Assembly (NCBI GenBank): GCA_037951105.1 | Contig: JBAMJV010002065.1 | Span: 1-64,000, forward strand | Origin: Echinarachnius parma | Taxonomy: Eukaryota > Echinodermata > Echinoidea > Clypeasteroida > Echinarachniidae | Direction of reading: 5' to 3' | Length of the DNA: 64,000 bases | Shown here: positions 32,852 through 45,577 of the stretch, one piece after another | Position numbering within the stretch: position 1 is the stretch's first letter | Layout: each line of letters begins with the position of its first letter | The notes under the pieces: generated by a model | Told to the model about the DNA's origin: nothing | The model's input: the letters and a program-made list of their open reading frames with translations, nothing else | Database searches by the model: none | Position numbers and translations under genes: made by a program

Positions 32852-34039
32852 ACAATGAACGAGGAACGAGTGAATGGACGATGCGTGTTTATTGGCTTGT
32901 AAGTGCATCTGTTTGATGCAAGATGTGTGGAATTCCTTTCCAATTGCTGGCCACTGGATTTGCAATGGTAATCCTGCTTAATTGAACCTGTCCACTTTGC
33001 TTCTACAAGTACGATGGTCAAAGTTCATCTGTTTGATGCGAGTTGTGTGGAAATCCTGCACTACTTTCCACTGGATTTTCCAGTTGTAATCCTGCTTTGT
33101 TCTCGTTCACAATGCTTCATCCAGTATCAAGTTTGCAAGATGACGCGTGAACAATGAACAAGCATACACGATTGTCTAGGTTTGTCAAAAATGCATCTGT
33201 ACAATGTCAAATATGAAGCTTTCATGTGCAATTTTCGGCCACTAGATTTCCAGTTGTAATCCTGCTTTGCACTTGTCTACAATGCTTCTTCAAGTATGAA
33301 GATTGTTCAAGCTTACAGGGATCGGATACTAGATAGCATTGTGGTTAGCATCCAAAATGCGAGGGCAAAAAACTTTCCAGAATGGCTTCATGCACAAAGC
33401 GTTAGTGAAGAGGAGAGAACGTAGATAACGGGTATATTTCTTAAACTTAGGTGGATAGATATATGTTTGGTGCATGTCATGTCTAAAATTGGGTATCATT
33501 CTGATATCTTTGTCCGAATAGACTGAACATTTCTTTGTGTGACCGGTTGCTTCCATTGCAACAGGTATCTAGAAGTTTTTAACGTAATGTAGCTTTGTGA
33601 TTGTCAACAATTGCTCCATGTTTTTGCTGGACATATTGGAGGGAAAGTTGGCCGAGAGATGTAATACCAAAATCATTATCGGACAAAGGGTTGATATGTT
33701 TGTGTTACACCTCCAATACGTGTCTCATAGAAATACTGTGCTGTTTATGAATATTCATATTGAATGAAGTCTAAGAAGAGAGCACAGGCCTTTGGAGCAA
33801 TGTAAATGTTACGGGTATTCTAGTATTTCACCAAGGAGAGCAAACTTGAGCACAAAACTTGCATGAACAGAGAGGGCAGTTAGCTAGATGCCTGGTTTAG
33901 TACTCCGGAACTTCGTCAAGATTGACAAGTGATGGGACTGCATGAGATTTTATGAGTATGTTATACTGATATCCTGAACATATTTGAGCCCATTGCTTGA
34001 ATGAGTGTGTACACACTGTGGTCCATAGTGTAGTCCATA

Positions 34040-34147
34040 GTGTGAAACACTGTGTGAAACACTGTGTGAAACACCGTGTGAAACACCGTGTGAAACACCG
34101 TGTGAAACACCGTGTGAAACACCGTGTGAAACACCGTGTGAAATACA
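34040..34147 (+). repeat. 12-bp minisatellite, nine units (copy B)
   Basis: The same array as 15158-15217 but with nine units, with identical first and last variants. Confidence 0.9.
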
Positions 34148-37010
34148 GTGTACTTCTGTGTACTCTCTGGTAGGGCTTACAATCTTGTTGACGTCCTGCA
34201 TACCAAGAAATAAAGGTACGAGTTTGCGTCCTAAAGCTGATACAATAGCAGCATCGTTAAATTGTCCAATTCTGCATCCCCAAAACGGGGTCTGCACCAT
34301 ATGGGGTGTAAACGTGCACACTAAGGGTGCATCTGTGCACCCCATAAGGTCCATACCCTGATTTGGGGTGCACAATTGCACCCTTAAGGGCCCTTAAGGT
34401 TCTGCTATTTTAGCATCATTCTACACTCTTAAAGGTGCAAGTTTGAACCTTAATTTGTTAGTGTATGGCAACGGACTAAATGGTTATTTTCTTGTTGGAA
34501 GACACACACTATTCATATTCGATATGAAACTGTGTCAAACAATTAAGGAAGATAGAGCAGAAACCAAATCGGACCAGTTTCTAAAAACGAGAAGATGAGT
34601 TGAGCGAAACATAAAGATGCATTATGTATTAACATATGTTTGATCACTCGTTGTGGTATTAATCCAAGCTCATGCATTTTGCAAGTTGTACTTAAATTCA
34701 GGCCAAATATTTTCAACCCTTTTTTTTTATAAAGGTATATTTAATGGTATCCAAGGTCGACAACTGTGAAGTGATGTGATGTGATGTGATGATGTTAACA
34801 TCACATCATCCTCATGATGTTTATCATCAGTAAGTATGTAATATGTGTTTTCTTTAGAAACAAATGTATTTGAAAATCAGGCTCTGCTATTATTCATAAG
34901 GAAACGTATTGATCGGAGATATATAGGAGTATCTCAGATGCCCAGACTGTCAAAGATTTTACATAATTTGTTGGATTAAAAAAAAGGGAATGGCTATATG
35001 GAAGTTTAGCCTACAAAGCAAGGCTAACACAAACCTTCGTAGTTTATTGGTAAGCTTACACATACTAAACACATACAGCATCATACACCTATGTCATTAT
35101 AGTTAAAATCTATTATTACAGACGAATTGCAGTAGATTCCTTAACGAAAAACACGTTTTAATTAATATGTGTTGATGATATTGTTGGCGTAAGGTATATC
35201 TATATAAGCACACCTTTGTTTCAAACTGCAAGATATATTTGGACAAAATGTGTGATTAATGGATTTATTGTGTATATTTTCTTCTGTGTGAGTACTCATT
35301 GGAAACTGATTTTTTCAGGGATCTGTTACATTATACTGTTGTTCATTGAAGCATGTATCATCGCAATTTCTTCGTCAGACACCTGAAATAACAACATGAT
35401 TTACAAGGGCGTAGTTCAAAAGGGCATCGTGCTAATTTTAAAGGAACTTTATCATTGTGTAAGAGGATGCTTTCCAAGAGATGTCATGGGGGCGCCATGT
35501 GTTGTTTATTGATATTAAGCACATCAAGCACTCTACAGCTGCTTACAAACCTGAAGCACTGGTTGCATGGGTATCATGAACTCATTCCGGGTTCCGCCTT
35601 GTACTGGAGACAATGTGCTGGTCTGAATTTGTCGTGTTTTAAAAAAATTACGCAATCAGTTGTGAACGCATTTGAGAAACGCCCGGAAAGACTGGCAATA
35701 CAGTCACCTTAAAGATTCAGAACGGGGAGGTATTGGGCGTGAGCGCAACACTCGTGAAACCCTCTAGGTATGAATGATGCAGAGGGTACAGAGTGTTTTA
35801 TACTATATGGTAAAATTACTCAGATTCTACTATCAGATAACGCGTGTCGACTGTCATCTTTTTAGGAGGAACACTTTTATGACTGTCTAGGATATAGTAG
35901 ATGCATATATCCTCTCTGTAAGCTATTTGGAAAGCGCCCGCTATACGACGACGACGTCCCCATAATGTGTTTAATTGCAGCTTACTTCTCTCGAAGTTCA
36001 GGGTCACAATCAGCTCAGTTATATTTAGCTAGCTCATACGTCACGACCATATTATTGTATATTATTCAGTCATATTTCACGATCATGCTTATACTCTTGT
36101 ATATTACACAGTCATCACCGCGATATTTACATAGTTACTGGACTGAAAGCTAAATGAGTTTGATTGTTGAGAACGCTTGCAACTCTGTATAGCACATATG
36201 GGAATTGAGAACTTTTCTTGAACTGTATGATATACCGTGAAATTGTCATTTGATATATACCTTCACCCAGTGCCAAGATTATACACTCTTTTAAATAGTG
36301 CAAGTTTTTATCATAAATGCCAAACTTGTTTTTGCAATTTGTTGGTAGACTTGACAATAAGATGTACTGAAAGTCAAAACACAACGTGCTTAGAGAGCAG
36401 GGCATGTTGTATACCCGTGCGTGCTTGCTATAATTTTGCACTCGGGGTATGTTCTGTTTTGCAGTCATGCACTAAAACAATCATGCACAAGCTCAAGCGT
36501 GATCTAAGATTAGTTATATACGGGTAACTTTTAATATTTTCTCTTCCCAAATTTTACCATTATATATAGGCCTATATAAGTGCTAAGTAAATCAGTAGCA
36601 CGATATCATTTGGGAGAGTTATATTGCATTTCCTTGTCTTGCGCATTGCATCGTCTATATAAGTATATGGCGCTTTTCGTACATAGCCCACTGGGAAACA
36701 GAATGTTACCCCTCTGTTTGCCATGGTCAACATAAGTAACAATACTCAAATACGCATTATTCTGAACTGTTGGTTCGATCTTAAATGCACATACTAGACA
36801 AATATTCAACGAATAACATACGCATCTGACTTCTCACCAATCTTTTATTCATTGTAGATGAATTGGGGTAGTATGCTATTCGTGTAAGGAGAATAAATTG
36901 GGCAAGGGGATTCTTGCAATGTAATTTGGCTCTCAGAAGGTTTGTAATAACCCCTCCATAAACTGAACGTTTGGTCGTGCTACCTTTGCTCGTGTTAGCA
37001 CAAACAATTA

Positions 37011-37333
37011 CCAGGGGGTGTTTCACAAAGTTTCTTAGTTAACATTAACTTAATTAATTTGGACCTAACAATTATGGAGAGACACTTGTAGCCTTGGAAT
37101 AAAACGTATTACAAATCAAACAATTAAATACAATTTTTTGAAACTTCCAACACAAATTGATATCAATAACCTCAAGCTCCATGATAATAACAGATTATAC
37201 TGATTTCAATAAAAAATGATGCCTAATAAAAGACCTGTTCGAACAGTTTTACAAAGAAACAAACGGACGGCTTTCCATAATAGGTCCAACATATAGTTAG
37301 ATTCAACTATGAATCTTTGTGAAAACCCCCTGG
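37011..37333. mobile_element. MITE with CCAGGGGGTGTTTCACAAAG ends (copy B)
   Basis: Duplicate of 18406-18728 within the segmental duplication, with minor differences. Confidence 0.75.
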
Positions 37334-37494
37334 TTCTCAAAGTGTGATGCTGCTACGCCCTCTTCAGGTGGCTGTCGCAGTAGGCCTAAGTTTAAATTAT
37401 TAGAACTTTGGAATGTAACATTATTATGTTCTACATTGTTCATGCAGCTGAATTGGTGTGATGAAAACGGAAATAACATGTGCATTATTATTAA

Positions 37495-37999
37495 AGGGGT
37501 AGTACAGTTTTGGTTAGGCTGAACTTTAGTAACCAAACCTGGAGAGTAACATTATAAACTAAGAGTTATAACTCCACCATGCTCGAAAGGTATACAAAAT
37601 TACAAACGACTAAGTAAAAAGCCCATTATCATTCAAAAAGAGCCACTAAAACACAAGAGGGTGCTCTCTAAAAAGGCATTGGTTTTAACCATTTTTCATA
37701 CAAAATTATGCATGTGATGTTTTATTGAAATCATGATTAAATAGAGAGATCATCAACAACTATTTAAAAAACGCTTTTGAAAATTTGTGAAAAATTCATT
37801 TAACTATTTGGGCCCCAAATAATTATAAGATCAGATATATTTATTGATATTTCAGCCGTTTCTGGACCGATTTTGACCAAATAAAGTTTATTCTGCCATT
37901 CAAATTGCATGTTCTCTCAAATTCGACACTCAGTTTTTCATTACCTCACAAAAATATTTTGATGTGCAGCGCCCTCTTTACCAAAACTAAACTACCCCT
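37495..37999. mobile_element. TTAA-target MITE, family 1, copy-B-specific insertion
   Basis: Ends AGGGGTAGTACAGTTTTGG and CCAAAACTAAACTACCCCT, flanked by TTAA (37491-37494 and 38000-38003). Copy A has one TTAA (attaTTAAgcctac near 18858). Confidence 0.9.
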
Positions 38000-38341
38000 T
38001 TAAGCCTACATGTTTCATATACTTGTAGATCTGTTATTTGTATGATACAAGCCTCGAGAGAGGGCATTTCGTACCTCCGTGCACATATCCCCATATCCTA
38101 TTGTGTAATACAATGTGGAACATTAATTGCAGTTACTGGAGTGCCAACGCTTTGTGAATGTACACGTGGGTCATGTCTACGTGGATTTCGTGTGGCATAA
38201 TTATCTTGTGCAGTACCGGTCGTGCAAATTAACCCACATATAACCCTATGTATATGCACTTGTAAGAGCTGTAATATATGTGGCGGTTAACAAGTTAACA
38301 TTGTAATGCGTGGGGATGTTGATGGCGTTGTTAGTAATGCT

Positions 38342-38692
38342 CGTACCCATGGGGAGGGGGGGGGGGGGGGTCAAACCCCCCCTTTGACCAAAAAATGACT
38401 GTTTTGGGGGGGGGGGGGGGGGGTTGAACCCCCCCCCCCCCCCCCCCCCTCCCTTTACAACTTGTTGCTGGTCTTGAGACCACATTTTAGCGGCCTCGAC
38501 CATCATTACTAATGGTCTCGGCCTCGAAAATTTTGAAGAATTCTGGTCTCGGCCTCCCCCCGCTTACACGATTCTCAAACAATGGCCTTGGTCTCGGCCT
38601 CGAAAATGTTTGATTGGTCCTGGTCTCGGTCTCGGAATTTGGGCTGACGATATAACCCCCCCCCCCTTGAACAAATCATGGGTACGCCACTG
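38342..38692. mobile_element. Short hAT-like element (copy B counterpart)
   Basis: Same site and flanks as 19217-19501 (GTAATGCT 38334-38341 and 38693-38700). The first five bases of the left end are lost, and the interior is longer, with extra G and C runs. Confidence 0.8.
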
Positions 38693-39292
38693 GTAATGCT
38701 ACACCGTCGTCCCCCATTTTTAAATATGACATAAATGTTTACACATCCAGTGTTCTTTTCTCTGAAACTACAGTTACTATCAGTTACAACTATAAGTCGC
38801 ACATATGACTTTCGGAGAAATCTTATGAAGTTAAGGGATTACTTTAACCAAGGTCAACCTGTCATGTTTGCTTATTACTTGACCATTTTTGCCTATTCTC
38901 ACAATTTAATCATTTTTATTGATCTTCTACTATTAAATGAAACTAACATCCAACGCCGTATTATACTGCCACTTTAATGATTTTAATGTTATTCTATCAC
39001 ATTTATTTTACTATTTTTGGTACTTCGTAGAAATATGAGAAAATAGGAGTTGTTCTTATCTCCTGTCTTATTTTTATACTTGAAAGAGGGAATAATGAGG
39101 TAATTAGTTATAAATAATATTTATTGATAATAATGTATGTACTGTAATGATAATCCACTTACTAAATATATTAATTGTTTGAAATGTATAGTGTGTGATC
39201 TAAATAACATGATGTAAAATTAAAATGATAAACTACGTAAGTGCCAGTGATATTATAATGTGATTATATCATTAACTCTTTCCTATCTAAAA

Positions 39293-39525
39293 GGACATAG
39301 TGTGTAACAGTGTTAACACTCAGTGATTCACACTGTCCTCTCGTGGGTTCACACTGTGCATCATGTGTGTTCACACTGTGTATTACAACGTTTTTACACC
39401 GTGTATTGCAGTGTGTGCACATTGTGAACACACTTTGTATCACAGTATGCATACAGTGTGTTCACACTGTGTATCACAGTATACACACCGTGCGTTCACA
39501 CTATGTATCACAGTGCAACGAGTTG
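39293..39525. repeat. Degenerate TTCACACTGTG / CACAGTGTG array (copy B)
   Basis: Counterpart of 20095-20325 with a few substitutions. Confidence 0.65.
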
Positions 39526-42500
39526 TTTGTACTAAAACAATGCCCATATTAAACATGGTTCACACAGTGTTCCACATTTTGATTCATATTATGAATACAG
39601 CGTGTGCAGGTATAGGTACTTAATGCTTTAATACTAAATGTGACAAATACTAAATTATGTACATTATAAATGAAACAGTAAAAATTAACTGATATTATAT
39701 TTTTAAACAACTTCATAAACTTGATCAAGTAATAATAATATGCATGTTTATTGTTTTTGTTTCTTTCTTAATTTTAAGTCTAATTATGAATTAAAATAAC
39801 CACCCACTCAATGAATTTCCAGTGTGGTTGGATCACGATTGTAAGTATGTAAATGTTAAAAAATGAATTGAACACTTGTAATGTTTTATTATGTTTGTTA
39901 TTGACTAACATTACTTGTATCTTTAACAACATAATATTTCTTGTAGGATTTTAAATGCCTGCATATTGATTTTGTAAATGACTATAATATTCGGACGTCT
40001 TTTTAGAAATATAATATAACATGTCTCATTTTATTTTACACTGTTTTATTTGTTTTGCTCGTGGGCATTCTTTTGTTTGAAAGTTAATATGACTCATACA
40101 AAAAATGTTATTGCTGTACATTTCATTATTAATACAAATATGAATCCGTGCTAGTTTCAGTTTATAGCCATATTTATACTTCGATTTTGTACGTTTGTTT
40201 GTGCCGTTTTTGCCTATTAATTACACTACGTTTTTATATTTATTTTATCATATACTCAAACTATTAACGTTTTGTTATTTATTTTAGCGCAGCTGTGCAA
40301 TATACAGTAGGTTTAGATTACATATTTAACTAATAGTTTTGTTGTAAATTGTATTAGTTATTGCACAACCATATTTTTTACCCACCACTCGCGTATAGAA
40401 TAAGTTATAGAGTAACAAATAAATAAATCATCTGCTTATGTTGTTTTCTGTTATTATATTGTTGTCACAAGTTATTGAAACAGAATTAAATCGTGAAATG
40501 TTATGAAAAGTTGAAGTGGTCACATTTACAATAAGATTATGGTTTAGGTTAACTTACCAGTTATACCAGAAACTTGATTAAGCTTTTTTTATGTTAAGAG
40601 ATTATAGATATCCGTAGATAGTATCCCTTACATGATTTTAGAGAGAGAAAACATTAATCTTTTAAATAATTGTGTTTTTTGTGAGATGAGCTCGATGTTT
40701 TCTTGTATGATATAGCTATTTTATGATAACAAATTTACGTAGTGACGTCTCTATTTACGACCCTCAAAAATAAAATCCGTCTTTTTTAAGTACTTCGATA
40801 TCAGCTGAGGAGGTTTTGTTATGTCATGTTCTTCGACTCTACATTTCATGTTTAGTTAATTTCGTACTTAAGATATACAACTTTGTTACCATGCAGTGCT
40901 GTACATGTATATTATTTGGTAATGAAAATAAAAAAACGACCTATTTATGCATCTTTTGTTTGTTCTTGTTATCAGTACTTTTACATTTCGTTTCAATCAA
41001 TATTTGTTTATCATGTAAAGCCAAATAATGTAGGTTAGCTTATACTACATCATATATGGATATTCCGAGTCAAATGTTAATTTTGATTATTGTATTCCGA
41101 ACGGGATGTTTCTCAACGAGGAAAATTGTAATTAATCATTGATTCATTATAATACAATAAACACTTCCAAAACACATGCACCATTATCGATTATGCACAT
41201 ATAAATATACACACATTCTTTCTCGCTCACATACCCATTTGACATACATAAGTAGCAAGTTAACTACAATATGTTTTACAATCAGACATAACAAAATGTC
41301 GGTGAATAATATCTTCGTTGTCATGGTTATTCTTGAATGTTGTTTTTTATAAGCACTACTAACTATCCACCTCGGTACAGTGGAACCTCGTAGTGATAAT
41401 TTTGGGATGGGACTATGAATATCAATATGTTATATAACGTACAATTTCATAAAATGGGCATTTATTTTAGCATTTTAAAGGTGTTATAAAGCACAAAACA
41501 GATTTTCTAACATATTACAATGTTCACAATACAAAATTAAGAAAATACAAAACTACATCAAAACAAACAACAAACATTTGATCATTGAAAATGCACTTTA
41601 AAAAAAAGAGAAGACGAACGTAGTTTTACTATTTGTATTAATATTAAAATTATGAACGTTGTTATTATTATTATCATTATCATAATTATCAGGGTAAACG
41701 GGAACAAACGAATAATTACTAAGAGCTAGGACCAACAAATGACCTTGTTTAAAGAGTTTTTATCAGCTCTTCATTACAAGGTTCCACATTTAATTATTAA
41801 CACATTTTGAACGAAATCCATCAAGCACCGAAAACATACAAATATGGAGTAAAATGAGGGGTACTGGAAACACGAAATTCTGTGTGACGTATTGTGCAGC
41901 TGCATTTATTGGTTAATCAGGTGATCAGTTTGGTACATTCTACATCAAATAAAAGCAATCTTAGAAAGTGTCGTTTCATATGTTACTGTTATTTACTCAT
42001 TGTGATACGTTATAGCTGTGCAACACCTGTAAATGTTTTCTTTTTGTCTTCATTTTCATTAGTTGCCTAAACATCAACATATTTTAAGAACATCCTTGGT
42101 TATATTATCGATAGATTAAGAGTCAGATTAGTCTGAGAATATTGTATTTAACGGTACTTCTTTCTCTTTCAATTGAGAAAAAAAATGCCTTGAATTGCTG
42201 CTCTTTAAAAACGAAATCATAATATTCAATAAATATTTTATATTAAAGCTCATTAACTCGAGTTTAATCATAGTGTACGTTTTAATTATGTACAAACACA
42301 CCAAGATTAAAACACTACAACGTACTTACAGAAGACAAATACAAAACCATCATACTGTTACTGTGTTACCTATAAAGTTTCCTCTCGCAATGCGAGATAT
42401 ACATTATGGATATGGATATAATATACATTACGTTCAATATAATAGTCAAAACTGTAAATCATGCACCAAATTGGATACAACTTGCAACATATATTTTGAT

Positions 42501-42837
42501 ACAATTTTCACTTACATTTGTTTAAATAATCAAAATTATGTAAAGAAGTAAGAACTTATTGTTTTCCCATGTCAACGCTACTATTTAACAACCTGTGTCA
42601 AAAAACACTAATTCACTTGGTCACTTTATTGAGATGGATTGAAAGCTTAAGACAAACAAGGAACCCGGATTTTCTCAGGATTGAAGCATTCACAATGTCA
42701 AACTTTCTTTTTTATGTTGGGCATTTGTTTTGCATGTAGAAAATTTCCTTTGGGGTCTGACACATACATATATATAGACAGATATATACATATAATTATA
42801 TATAGATATTCAAGTAAGTAAATAAATAACTACTTAA

Positions 42838-43606
42838 CCCTAATAGGGCCGGGGGGGGGGGGGGGCATAATGCCCCCCCCCCCTCCGCGATTTTTTTTAT
42901 TGCTCCAAAACGCTGTAAGATGACGTGCCGCTGCTCCGTGACATTTTTCTTTCGGGTCTAGCGCACATTTTAAAATAAAAATTTCGAAAATCGGACATAC
43001 CGTTACAAAGTCACGTGACCTTTTGTCTATGCATGTCAGCCCGAAAATCGCTCAATTTCATGATTTGTGTACAAAACATATGGAAATATCAATTTTCGTA
43101 AAATGAGGTTAATCATTGGTTATTCAGTGTTGTTTACATTTATATGTTGTTTTGGGGGTTCAAAATACTTAAATTATAGTTAGAAATGAAATAAACAAAA
43201 AAAAAACTAAAATATATAAGTAAAAAAAAACAAAGAAATACATAAGAAATTATCAAAACAATAGAAAACATAAGGAAGAACCTGGCTCTTCCTAATTTTT
43301 TTGTCGTATTATTATTCCACATACTCTAAAGAATATATGTAGTGAAAACCAGAGTTTAATTATGAATAATATATGATTTATGGGTAAAAATATGAATTTC
43401 ATGACTTATTTGCATAAATTACCATAAATATGCAAATTAATGAATTTTTCAAATTTTAAAAAAATTACCATTGTATTCTATACACTTCACTTATCATGCG
43501 TGCACATTTTCACGGCGATCGGCCGCTCCGCGGCCGAGATCTTAGGGGGGGCCATAATGGCCCCCCCGGCCTGCTGAAGACCTCAAATAGCCCGGCCCTT
43601 TTAGGG
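42838..43606. mobile_element. Non-autonomous piggyBac-like element
   Basis: Inverted ends CCCTAATAGGGCCGGG and CCCGGCCCTTTTAGGG, flanked by TTAA (42834-42837 and 43607-43610). CCCT ends at TTAA targets are the piggyBac pattern. The interior has palindromic gcataatgcccc / ggggccataatgg-type segments and no transposase frame. Confidence 0.75.
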
Positions 43607-43610
43607 TTAA

Positions 43611-45523
43611 AGTACACAAATTAATTAATTCCACATGTGTTTAATTCTTAATAGCCTTATAGTACTATATTCCAAATTTGCGCATGCGCAATGTCACCGG
43701 AATAAAGGACTGAGCATTCTTCAATAAGTTGGACTGCTATAATTAAAAGAAAGACATGCAAACCAAACAACCAGTTATTAAATCATGGTATGGCTCTATA
43801 CGTTGTATTTTGTCTTAGTTTACGATCCATTTGCTTATAGCCTTGTTATGAGAGGATCACTTATAACTGTCACATCACATTGTTATGCTGGAAATTTGTT
43901 GCATCTTAAAATTGCGTGGCATGATGCGTGATTGTTCCTTGAAGTGTTACTTTCACAATGACAATCAATTTGTTTATTTTTCACATGGAAAATAATTTAC
44001 TAGAGGTAAACACACTTGAGGACACTTTAGTCAGTTGGTTTCTGTCATGTACATTTCACTTATGAAAATATCACTGTTTTATACACCATTTCAATTAGAC
44101 GGAACTTTACAAGAGAATGAATTACGTGTATGATACAGGGATATTTCTTTTAAGTTAACATACATTTTGTTGGAGAACTATCGTCAAAGCTGTGCATAAT
44201 ATGTTCGAATTAAATCTAAGGCCCGTATCAATTATTCTTCGGGAAACCATTCATTGTCAGTCTGACATTATCTCCACAATGTTCTATCCCACATAAAACA
44301 AATAAAAAACGCTAACATCAACTGTACAAAAACACCATCAAACTCAAAAGTAACATCTTGTATTCAGCATTTAGCCGTTGTGTGTTTAGATGGTATTTGA
44401 TATTAAAGGGATCTAGTAACTTTGTTGACATGTGCAAAAAGTGATGAATGGTTGATGCAATGTATATTATTGTTATCTCATATGTCCACAGGGTATTGTG
44501 TGAAAATTTCAAGTCAAATGGACATTGCATGGCCAAGTAATGAGCGAAAATGCAAAGTGATATTCAATAACTCACTGCACTCACTTTGTACACAGAAGAA
44601 AAACTCGCCCGGAGTTTTTCTTATCTGAATACTTTGATCGTACATATCTTTGTAACGAAAGGGAAATTTGAAAAACCGAAACCGGTCCCATGATTTTATT
44701 ATTAATACGAATACAACAAGGTATGAGGGAACCGCTAGAATGAAAAAATATTTTGAGGATTTGGACAATGTTACTAAGTCCCTTTAAGTCTAAGACAAGC
44801 ACCTGAACAAATTTATCCTTAATTAAATTGATGACACGAAATATTGTATAAGACTACGCCAACTTGAAGAAGTACAAATAATACACTCTTTCCAATACAA
44901 TTAATAAATTCGATATTTACAGCTAAAGAAACTTAATTATTGAGATAAGCGTTTAAGATTAACATTTTGTATACATTTTAAGTGCAAAATACATCAGTTT
45001 GTGTATGCGTGATGGTTAAATGGTTATATGTAAGATACTACTTTTCACATAAAGTGCAGATGCAGCTGTTATCAATAGATTACAAGTAATAATACATATC
45101 ATGTTGGTCACATGACGACATCACTAACTTTGACATGAAGAACTAAGTATTAGTTTCGACGACCTCCAACCCTAGGTACATTAGTCATACTAGTGTGTTG
45201 TTTCCACTTCAACTTTGATCAAAATTCTATATATAATCAATGTACATTTGTAAATAAAATATATAAATAAATAAATACAAATATCACTTCCTCCCATAAT
45301 CATTATTAGCAACAGAAATACGCTTTCAACAAAACCAAATAAAACCTATAATTCATATATGTACACATTTTACAGATGCTTTGATAGCTTTTGCAAATGG
45401 CAACAAAGTATCTAGCTCCCTTAACATGTTTAGCAAGTAACAACTATAGTATTAGTTGTTTAATTATCTGTCTTCTTTATTTATATACAAAGTAGTAGCT
45501 GAAGTTAGTGCCACGCCTGCCTA
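43611..45523 (+). other. Intergenic sequence 3' of gene 2
   Basis: Apart from the family 2 MITE at 44407-44783, no gene or repeat was recognised. Sequence just after the gene 2 stop (below 45524) is the presumed 3' UTR; I could not fix a polyadenylation site. Confidence 0.4.
44407..44783. mobile_element. TTAA-target MITE, family 2
   Basis: 377 bp, flanked by TTAA (44403-44406 and 44784-44787), with the same ends as 9804-10181 and only a handful of differences along its length. Confidence 0.9.
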
Positions 45524-45577
45524 TCACTTCCCACGTCTGTTCACGACGGCATACTCAGTACTCGGGTTCCACGGCAC
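45524..45577 (-). CDS. Gene 2 terminal exon with ITSM-type motif
   Basis: Acceptor ctattaacag, phase 0. Reads VPWNPSTEYAVVNRRGK and stops (TGA at 45526-45524). TEYAVV fits TxYxx[V/I], the immunoreceptor switch-motif pattern. It also resembles the VEYAVV exons (YAVVNRRGK against YAVVNKRNV), so it probably shares their origin. Confidence 0.8.
   Translation of the reverse strand: MPWNPSTEYAVVNRRGK

Larger units (their letters stand above)
24961..42574 (+). repeat. Segmental duplication, copy B
   Basis: Second copy, in direct orientation, 326 bases after copy A. B-only insertions: TTAA MITE 27163-27719, hAT fragment near 28196-28570, nested element 28755-31198, and TTAA MITE 37495-37999. It carries the gene 1 tail exons again but no Ig, TM or signal exon. 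Confidence 0.9.
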
